A model generated the notes under the pieces. That model did not search any database, was not told where the DNA came from, and saw only the letters and a list, made by a program, of their open reading frames with translations. Source: CAWACC01 sp964390695 (GTDB lineage: Bacteria; Chlamydiota; Chlamydiia; Chlamydiales; Parachlamydiaceae). From it: a stretch of 19,724 nt of DNA. This document shows, piece after piece, positions 14,679 to 19,724 of this stretch. The position numbers and the translations under genes are program-made. Positions within the stretch are counted from its first letter, which is position 1. Every line of letters starts with the position of its first letter. Location: contig CAYMKI010000044.1 in NCBI GenBank assembly GCA_964390695.1, positions 1 through 19,724 of the forward strand, written 5' to 3'.

Positions 14679-16853
14679 ATGAGTTATCTTGAGGATTTCA
14701 AGGTCCAAATTACAAACCGTGATTATTCGAAATTTTGGCAGCTCTGGGAAGAGTACTGTGCCGATGACACCGTCGATGTGGAGGAATTTGCCGCGGCATT
14801 GAAGTTCATCAAAACGTCTGATTTTGCTAAATCATTCGGTCAGTATGTGGAAACGGCCTTGCCGTTACTCAATTATATTCAAGACTTTAATCAGCAATAT
14901 GAAATTTTGAAGCTGCTGATTGATTTGCAGACCACCCATAGTGCCAAGCTAGCGGAGATGGCCTTAAGTGCTCTGCAGCAAAAATATGGCCATCAGCCTG
15001 ATTTCAATGACCGTTTGCGCATGGTGGGATTGCGCACCAAAGACAACTTCCAAGGGGCCTTGGCTAACTATGATTTACTTGCCCACATGGCCAAGGGTAA
15101 ATTTGTGTACCACTCCAGCGGTTGGGGAGCAGGTCAGATTGTCGATCTTTCTCCTGTGCGCGAACAGCTGACGGTGGAATTCGAACATTTGGCGGGACTC
15201 AAACATTTTACTTTCAGCAATGCTTTTAAGGCTTTGGTGCCTTTGGCTTCAGACAGCTTTTTGGCCCATCGTTTTTCTAATCCTGACGATTTGGAACAAA
15301 AAGCCAGGGATAATCCCGTCGAAGTCATCAAGATGTTGCTGAGAGATTTAGGTCCAAAGACTGCCTCCGAGATTAAAGACGAGCTTTGCGGTCTGGTCAT
15401 CCCTGAGCAAGATTGGTCGAAATGGTGGCAGAATACTCGGGCTAAAGTCAAAAAAGATACCATGATAGATACGCCGGAATCTTTGAAGGAGCCCTTTAAG
15501 CTGCACAAAGCAGAAGTCTCGCATGAAGAGCGCTTCCATAAGACGCTTGCCAAGGGAAGCAATATCGAAGAATTGATCCAATCAACGTATAGTTTTGCCC
15601 GCGACAATGCAGCCATGCTCAAGAAGGCAGATTTGAAAAATTCCATTCAGGAAAAGTTGGAAAAAGCCCTGAAGCAAGCCGCCATTACGACTGCTGAGAA
15701 AGTGCAAATCTACATGTTGCTCGAGAGTCATTTTGAATATCCTGAAGCCCAGCGTGAATTGGAAAAAATCCTCAAATCAATTGATAACGTCGAAGCCTTT
15801 TTAAATCAGGTAGAGATCATAGCCTACAAAAAGCGTTTGTTGGCGTTGATCAGAGAGCAGCGTGCTGACTGGGATAAAATCTATTTAGACCTCCTGTTTA
15901 CTCCGCAGCAAAGCTTGGTAAGGGAAAGTTTGCTGAAGGATTTAAATCAGGGTCCGCAAAGAAAGCTCCTGGAGGAAAAATTACAGCATCTTATCCGCAT
16001 CCCTCTAGAAGCGCCTGAGTTCTTTTTGTGGTATTTCCAAAAGGTGGTGGGAAAAAACAAGGAAGCTTTGCCTTTTAGCGATAAAAAGGGCTTGTGTACC
16101 CTGTTTGAATCCGTCCTGATTTTGCTGAGTTTATTAGACTCCAAGCCTGAATACAAAGATCTTTCCAAGAAGATATACGTTATGCTGACTAGCAAGCGTT
16201 TTGAAGTGGTGCGCCATTTGTTGGAAGGGGCCAGCTTGGAATTCGTCAAAGAATTCTTGCTTTTGGTCTCCAAATGCCAAGCGTTTAGCGATCACGATCA
16301 AAAGATTTTGGTGTCTTTGGCTGAAGTCGTGCATCCCAGCTTAGCTATTGCCAAGGGGTCTGGACGGGAGGAAGCTAAATTCGACAAAGAGGCGCTTTGG
16401 ACGACAGAAGCCGGATACATCAAGAACAAAAATCGCATCGAGCAGATCAGCCATGTTGAAATTGTGGAAAATGCGCGCGAGATCGAAGCAGCTAGAGCTT
16501 TAGGGGACTTAAGAGAGAATTCTGAATATAAGTTTGCGCTTGAAAGGCGATCTCGTTTAAACTCCGAATTACGCCATTTGTCCAATCAGATGAATAAAGC
16601 CCGGCTGATTACCTCTATTGATGTTCCTCTCGATGAAATCGGCATAGGCAGCGTGGTAGAACTCAAGGATTCTAAAGGGCAGCAGATAAAGTATACGATT
16701 TTGGGTCCTTGGGATGCCGACCCTGAAGCGGGGATATTGTCGTATCAATCCAAGCTTGCCGAAGAAATGATGGGGCATAAGGTGGGAGAGACCTTTGGTT
16801 TTAGAGAGGAACAATATCAGATTCTCTCTGTTAAAAGTTATTTAGAGCTTTAG
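14679..16853 (+). CDS. greA: Transcript cleavage factor GreA with large chlamydial N-terminal extension
   Basis: A 724-residue protein. Residues about 580-724 are a complete GreA: the coiled-coil hairpin with the acidic tip 'ALGDLRENSEYKFA' (D610 and E613, which coordinate Mg2+ in the RNA polymerase active site in this family) and the C-terminal FKBP-like domain ('IGIGSVVELKD', 'YTILGPWDADP', 'GETFGF'). GreA triggers RNA cleavage in backtracked polymerase. The first about 580 residues are mostly helical, without known motifs, signal peptide or membrane segment. A region 'LLAHMAKGKFVYHSSGWGAGQI' (about residues 130-150) looks like a small beta domain within them. Ordinary GreA has about 158 residues; the extended form is known from chlamydiae. 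rdgB follows after 4 nt, then a NYN nuclease gene, so this is the first gene of an operon. Confidence 0.93.
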   Translation: MSYLEDFKVQITNRDYSKFWQLWEEYCADDTVDVEEFAAALKFIKTSDFAKSFGQYVETALPLLNYIQDFNQQYEILKLLIDLQTTHSAKLAEMALSALQQKYGHQPDFNDRLRMVGLRTKDNFQGALANYDLLAHMAKGKFVYHSSGWGAGQIVDLSPVREQLTVEFEHLAGLKHFTFSNAFKALVPLASDSFLAHRFSNPDDLEQKARDNPVEVIKMLLRDLGPKTASEIKDELCGLVIPEQDWSKWWQNTRAKVKKDTMIDTPESLKEPFKLHKAEVSHEERFHKTLAKGSNIEELIQSTYSFARDNAAMLKKADLKNSIQEKLEKALKQAAITTAEKVQIYMLLESHFEYPEAQRELEKILKSIDNVEAFLNQVEIIAYKKRLLALIREQRADWDKIYLDLLFTPQQSLVRESLLKDLNQGPQRKLLEEKLQHLIRIPLEAPEFFLWYFQKVVGKNKEALPFSDKKGLCTLFESVLILLSLLDSKPEYKDLSKKIYVMLTSKRFEVVRHLLEGASLEFVKEFLLLVSKCQAFSDHDQKILVSLAEVVHPSLAIAKGSGREEAKFDKEALWTTEAGYIKNKNRIEQISHVEIVENAREIEAARALGDLRENSEYKFALERRSRLNSELRHLSNQMNKARLITSIDVPLDEIGIGSVVELKDSKGQQIKYTILGPWDADPEAGILSYQSKLAEEMMGHKVGETFGFREEQYQILSVKSYLEL

Positions 16854-16857
16854 CATC

Positions 16858-17454
16858 ATGGATTTAGTGATTGCCAGTAAAAATCTGCATAAAATCAGGG
16901 AATTTCGAGAGATGTTAAAGCCCTTTAAGCATATAGATGTGCTTTCGCTCTTGAATTTTCCCGGATACGAACCTCTTGTAGAGGAAGGCGCGTCTTTTCA
17001 GGAGATAGCCCAAAAAAAAGCTTTGCATGCAGCCAAGGCTTTGAATAAATGGGTTTTAGCTGATGATTCCGGATTAATTGTACCGGCTTTAGGTGGGGCT
17101 CCAGGAATTTTTTCCCGGCGTTATGCCGGTGATGAAGCTACGGATGCTGAAAACCGGCAAAAGCTGCTTAAAGCATTGGAGCAGCTCGAAGAGCATGCCC
17201 GTGGAGCTTATTTTGAGTGCTGTTTAGTAGTGGCGGGTCCTGAAAAAGTTCTCAAAAGTGTCAGTGGTGTGTGCGAGGGTACTATTATTTATGAGGAGCG
17301 CGGCCGCAACGGGTTTGGCTATGATTCCATTTTTATAAAAAGTGAATATGACAAAACCTTTGCAGAACTGGATGAAACCACGAAGAACAGGATTTCACAT
17401 CGGCGTAAGGCTTTTGAAAAACTTATCAGCACGTTAGAAACCATGCTAAACTAA
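16858..17454 (+). CDS. rdgB: dITP/XTP pyrophosphatase, RdgB/HAM1 family
   Basis: A 198-residue protein of normal family length. It has the N-terminal 'LVIASKNLHKIREF' (the family T/SxNxxK substrate loop), 'EEGASFQEIAQKKA', 'VLADDSGL' (D69, D70; metal and catalysis) with 'LGGAPGIFSRRYAG', 'NGFGYDSIFI' and 'ISHRRKAF'. The enzyme hydrolyses non-canonical purine triphosphates (ITP, dITP, XTP) to monophosphate and pyrophosphate, keeping deaminated purines out of nucleic acids. It begins 4 nt after the greA stop with only a poorly spaced AGAG upstream, which suggests translational coupling. Its grouping with GreA and a YacP/NYN nuclease puts three nucleic-acid-quality functions in one transcript, though that link is inference. 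Confidence 0.92.
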   Translation: MDLVIASKNLHKIREFREMLKPFKHIDVLSLLNFPGYEPLVEEGASFQEIAQKKALHAAKALNKWVLADDSGLIVPALGGAPGIFSRRYAGDEATDAENRQKLLKALEQLEEHARGAYFECCLVVAGPEKVLKSVSGVCEGTIIYEERGRNGFGYDSIFIKSEYDKTFAELDETTKNRISHRRKAFEKLISTLETMLN

Positions 17455-17461
17455 TAGGGAT

Positions 17462-18034
17462 ATGCACTATTACATCGACGGCTATAATTATATGTTCAGG
17501 TATTGTTATGCCGAAGATGACCTGCAAGAAAAAAGGCAGAGGCTGCTGGCTGACCTCAACGCTAAAGCCAAGCTCTTGAAGCTCGATGTGACAGTTGTGT
17601 TTGATGCCCAGCATGAGCTTTCCGCTTACACACGCTCCCATTATGACAGCTTGGAAGTGATATTTACTTCACACGGTGAGATTGCCGATGAATATATCTT
17701 GCAAGCTTTGCATCATGCGCCGTATCCTGCCTTGCAGACGGTGGTGACATCGGACAAAAGACTATATGCTCACGCCAAACGCTTGCATGCGCATGCCGAG
17801 ACGGTAGAGCTTTTCATCTCTAAATTGAACAAGCGCTTTCACAATAAAATACACCGTCTGGAGCATGCAAAACCCAGCAAGAAATCGCAAGGTGAGCAGG
17901 TTATTCAAGCCATACTTTCCAAACATAAAGAGAGCAAAAAAGTCGTAAAGCCAGGCTCTAAGGCTACTTTAGGAGAATGCTTCGAGTACTACCTAGAAAC
18001 TTTTGAACAACGCTATCTCGATGAGCAAAAGTAA
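17462..18034 (+). CDS. YacP/NYN-domain ribonuclease-like protein
   Basis: A 190-residue protein. Residues 1-115 match the NYN (PIN-like) YacP/DUF901 family: 'YYIDGYNYMF' (D6 and N9), 'VTVVFDAQ' (D48), 'SLEVIFTSHGEIADEYI' with the acidic pair in 'GEIADEY', and 'TVVTSDKRLYAHAK' with the fourth acidic site. These acidic residues bind the catalytic metal in PIN-like nucleases. The Bacillus relative Rae1 (YacP) cuts mRNA on the ribosome, so an RNA-processing role is plausible. The C-terminal about 60 residues are basic and likely helical, ending in 'GECFEYYLETFEQRYLDEQ'. It follows rdgB by 7 nt. The best SD (AGGG) is only 2 nt from the ATG, unusually tight, so coupling to rdgB is likely. It converges on the desaturase gene with 10 nt between stops and no terminator seen. 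Confidence 0.82.
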   Translation: MHYYIDGYNYMFRYCYAEDDLQEKRQRLLADLNAKAKLLKLDVTVVFDAQHELSAYTRSHYDSLEVIFTSHGEIADEYILQALHHAPYPALQTVVTSDKRLYAHAKRLHAHAETVELFISKLNKRFHNKIHRLEHAKPSKKSQGEQVIQAILSKHKESKKVVKPGSKATLGECFEYYLETFEQRYLDEQK

Positions 18035-18044
18035 GGTGAGTAAG

Positions 18045-18710
18045 TTATAGTCCATCTCGGATGCGAGAACCTCGCAGAACCTCTATTCCGAATAAATGCA
18101 AAATTATCCATTCCAATTTGGTCCAAAAGCCTATTATATTCAGGATAGGATTAACAAATTCGCTCATTACGCAAAAATTGGTTTCATATGGAGCTTTGTG
18201 GTGCCATCGGTGTGTTTTTCTACCCTGTAGCAGTCCAGTCTTTTGAAAAAAAAGAATGAGTTTTCCATTGGCCTGGTCTGAACGGTGACTCATGGCATGA
18301 ATTTCATTGCCCTGCGCACAAAAAAGTAGGCAAACAACCATTTGCCAAGCATGCATACCGAGAAGCCAAAGAAGGGTTCCGACAATGGTGGCTCCGATGA
18401 ATGAGGTATTGATACGGTTCCAGTAGGAGCCTTCAAGAAGTTGGGTTGGGTGTTGATGGTGAATCATATTGGGATACACGACATGTTTACCCAGAATGGG
18501 CCAGTTTGGATTTCCATAAGTGTCTTCCCACCAATGGATGATTCCGGTAATAAAATCTGCACATGTCCATAGTAAAAACAACTGAAGCGCTATCCATGTC
18601 CAAGCTAAATAAGGCCAGTCAAAAAAAACATTCATGCAGGTGCAGAAAAGCAAAAGCAGCCCTACGCAAAAGGTTGAAAGTAAAGGTATATTATTTTTTA
18701 TTTTATTCAT
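18045..18710 (-). CDS. Membrane desaturase of the TMEM189/PEDS1-CarF-FAD4 (Kua) family
   Basis: A 221-residue membrane protein with hydrophobic stretches at about 9-26, 34-56 and 103-132. The family's His-rich motifs are all present: 'ADFITGIIHWWEDTYG' (H59), 'PILGK' then 'MIHHQHPTQL' (H84, H85), 'GNEIHAMSH' (H138, H142) and 'THRWHHKAPYETNFC' (H167, H170, H171), then 'GFWTKLEWII'. These match human TMEM189 (plasmanylethanolamine desaturase) and bacterial CarF closely as I recall them. The 'HHKAPYxxNFC' stretch also recalls plant FAD4, which desaturates a fatty acid of phosphatidylglycerol. A di-iron oxygen-dependent lipid desaturase in the inner membrane is expected; whether the product is a plasmalogen or an unsaturated acyl chain cannot be decided here. 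GGAG lies 5 nt before the ATG. The promoter carries the site shared with tetR. Confidence 0.88.
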   Translation of the reverse strand: MNKIKNNIPLLSTFCVGLLLLFCTCMNVFFDWPYLAWTWIALQLFLLWTCADFITGIIHWWEDTYGNPNWPILGKHVVYPNMIHHQHPTQLLEGSYWNRINTSFIGATIVGTLLWLLGMHAWQMVVCLLFCAQGNEIHAMSHRSDQANGKLILFFQKTGLLQGRKTHRWHHKAPYETNFCVMSEFVNPILNIIGFWTKLEWIILHLFGIEVLRGSRIRDGL

Positions 18711-18731
18711 ATTAACTCCAAAAACTTAATG

Positions 18732-18759
18732 TGTATATTTACTAATGCTTTAGAGTGAA
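18732..18759 (-). promoter_or_regulatory. Predicted promoter of the desaturase gene
   Basis: On the minus strand -35 TTCACT (18754-18759, 4 of 6) and -10 TATACA (18732-18737, 4 of 6) are 16 nt apart. The start would be near 18725, just upstream of the GGAG ribosome-binding site. The elements are moderate; the overlap of the -35 with the palindrome at 18756-18768 strengthens the case. Confidence 0.45.
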
Positions 18760-18770
18760 CATAGTTCAGG
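18754..18770. promoter_or_regulatory. Putative TetR operator in the desaturase promoter
   Basis: The core is the inverted repeat TGAAC-ATA-GTTCA (18756-18768). Over 17 bp it matches the perfect palindrome at the tetR promoter (19479-19495) at 13 positions. It overlaps the predicted -35, where binding would block RNA polymerase. Assignment to the neighbouring TetR protein is inference from the shared sequence and location. Confidence 0.6.
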
Positions 18771-18864
18771 CTAAAAGAAAGCTTGCAGTGGCATGCATAG
18801 GTGAGATTAAGCATCATTGAGGATAGAGAAATGGGGAAGGTTCTTCACTCAGGCAGCATGGGAA

Positions 18865-19464
18865 TTACGTAATACCTAGGCCTATTCTGTAGCCTAAGAT
18901 GTAATTGTGAAATAACTCTTGGCACAAGTTTACAGTGTCCTCCTTTTCCGGGAAATTGATTTTATCTTTAAGCGTTAGGCTGGTAATGCCGTGTAATGAA
19001 CCCCAAAGAACCCGAACAATGCGATGGGTATCTTTTTTGGGCCCTTTGAGTATTCGATGAAACATGGAGGCTATTTCCTTAAAAACATCATCCACCTGTT
19101 TCAAATACCATACAGGAGTTTCCATTTCTACTGGGTATTCAAGCAGCAGCAGCCATTCTGCGTTGTAGTCTTTTGCGTAACGGATATAATTATTGCAAAT
19201 CTTCTTAATGATATCTTTAGCTACATCGTTCGGCTGTACATCATGGAAGATGAATTCTTTCATATGAACAAGCGTTTTGCTGTTGATGTGGACAATAAGA
19301 TCATCCAGACATTTGAAAATGTTGTAAAAAGTACCGATGGAGCATCCGGTGGCTTTGGTTATTTTTCGGATATCCAGACCTTCAATACCCTCGGTTTTTA
19401 ATATTTGGCGAGCATGAGTGATGATATCTTCTTTTAAAGGTCTAGTTGTATTTTTTTTATTCAA
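18865..19464 (-). CDS. TetR-family transcriptional regulator
   Basis: About 199 residues from the chosen TTG start. The N-terminal DNA-binding domain is clear: 'EDIITHARQILKTEGIEGLDIRKITKATGCSIGTFYNIFKCLDDLI', where 'ITKATGCSIGTFYNIF' is the helix-turn-helix. The remainder is helical ligand-binding sequence, with 'RVLWGSLHGITSLTL' resembling the WxxxHG motif of a TetR C-terminal subfamily. I favour TTG at 19464 because GGAGG lies exactly 5 nt upstream. The ATG at 19494 (10 residues longer) lies at the predicted transcription start and within a palindrome, and has no ribosome-binding site. A third choice, ATG 19476, also lacks one. It lies 154 nt upstream of the desaturase gene on the same strand. 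The shared palindrome suggests it represses itself and the desaturase. The ligand, perhaps a fatty acid or acyl-CoA, is unknown. Confidence 0.85.
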   Translation of the reverse strand: MNKKNTTRPLKEDIITHARQILKTEGIEGLDIRKITKATGCSIGTFYNIFKCLDDLIVHINSKTLVHMKEFIFHDVQPNDVAKDIIKKICNNYIRYAKDYNAEWLLLLEYPVEMETPVWYLKQVDDVFKEIASMFHRILKGPKKDTHRIVRVLWGSLHGITSLTLKDKINFPEKEDTVNLCQELFHNYILGYRIGLGIT

Positions 19465-19478
19465 TAAATCCTCCATAG

Positions 19479-19495
19479 AATGAACATTGTTCATT
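19479..19495. promoter_or_regulatory. Putative TetR autoregulatory operator
   Basis: A perfect 17-bp palindrome with a 1-nt centre: arms AATGAACA and TGTTCATT. It overlaps the last bases of the predicted -10 and covers the transcription start of tetR, a typical repressor position. The core TGAAC-N3-GTTCA recurs in the desaturase promoter. Confidence 0.7.
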
Positions 19496-19522
19496 TTAGC
19501 AATCGTATTATTTTAGAGTCAA
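19493..19522 (-). promoter_or_regulatory. Predicted promoter of tetR
   Basis: On the minus strand -35 TTGACT (19517-19522, 5 of 6) and -10 TAAAAT (19493-19498, 5 of 6) are separated by 18 nt. Transcription would start within the palindrome at 19479-19495, giving a leader of about 20-25 nt with GGAGG before the TTG start. Confidence 0.6.
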
Positions 19523-19724
19523 GATGGATAGTTATAGTTTGTACTTTTTTGAGGGTAGATAATTTTTTTTAAATTTAAGAGCAGGCTCGATAATATACAT
19601 GTTTGAAAAGCCCTAAGTTTACAGCCTTGTCATTACCCATTTTATTAGAAAATTTATTGTAAGAGAACTTTTTAACAAAAGGATCTCTGGTGACTATTCA
19701 CAAACCCTCATAAAATAATAAATT
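19523..19724. other. AT-rich non-coding end of window
   Basis: No ORF with a plausible ribosome-binding site, no tRNA and no clear terminator on either strand. An AAAGGA followed after 6 nt by GTG (19678-19692 area) opens only a 7-codon frame. It is probably the intergenic space upstream of tetR and of a gene outside the window. Confidence 0.5.

Noticed and set aside
15134..15646. 170-codon minus-strand open frame inside greA
   Set aside because: Antisense shadow of the well-supported greA coding region; low-complexity Ser-rich product with no motif.
18062..18076. Perfect 6-bp hairpin TGCGAG-AAC-CTCGCA at the convergent end of the NYN nuclease and desaturase genes
   Set aside because: It lies inside the last codons of the desaturase gene and has no U-tract on either strand. 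It may be chance or contribute weakly to termination.
19678..19724. AAAGGA followed by GTG near the right edge, resembling a gene start
   Set aside because: The frame hits a stop after seven codons.

Overview
The window reads as chromosomal DNA of an environmental chlamydia (phylum Chlamydiota, most likely an amoeba-associated family such as Parachlamydiaceae). The best marker is GreA: the C-terminal 145 residues are an ordinary transcript-cleavage factor, but they sit behind about 580 extra residues, an arrangement I know only from chlamydiae. The supporting markers are a small basic protein next to greA, an aspartate/aromatic aminotransferase, MreC and a eukaryotic-like F-box/leucine-rich-repeat protein. 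The family assignment is inference.

Layout. Positions 1-14510 are read almost entirely from the minus strand. From the right-hand side of this block leftwards: a small chlamydial protein; two tandem CgeB-like glycosyltransferase paralogues followed closely by a SERCA-like Ca2+ P-type ATPase; mutY with its own strong promoter, translationally coupled to a 122-residue hypothetical gene; a 733-residue fusion of a two-HKD phospholipase D region with a ferredoxin-reductase-like module; tRNA-Ala(GGC); tyrB-type aminotransferase, mreC and the F-box/LRR gene; and finally an 84-residue small protein with its own promoter, tRNA-Pro(GGG) and an intrinsic terminator. Positions 14679-18034 form a plus-strand operon: greA, rdgB/HAM1-type NTP pyrophosphatase, and a YacP/NYN-type nuclease. 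Positions 18045-19494, on the minus strand, hold a TetR-family regulator and a membrane desaturase of the TMEM189/PEDS1-CarF-FAD4 (Kua) family.

How the genes work together. Housekeeping functions (tRNAs, DNA repair, nucleotide-pool cleaning, transcription-elongation rescue, cell-shape scaffold, amino-acid metabolism) alternate with accessory, host-facing or envelope functions (F-box/LRR, PLD-oxidoreductase, glycosyltransferases, Ca2+ pump, lipid desaturase).

The two most interesting systems are these. (i) The TetR/desaturase pair: a palindromic TGAAC-N3-GTTCA site lies in both promoters, overlapping the -10/start region of tetR and the -35 of the desaturase gene, which suggests one lipid-related regulon. 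(ii) The single-ORF PLD-flavin reductase fusion with an S/T/N/Q-rich N terminus, for which I know no described counterpart. I see no insertion sequence, integrase, CRISPR array or rRNA.
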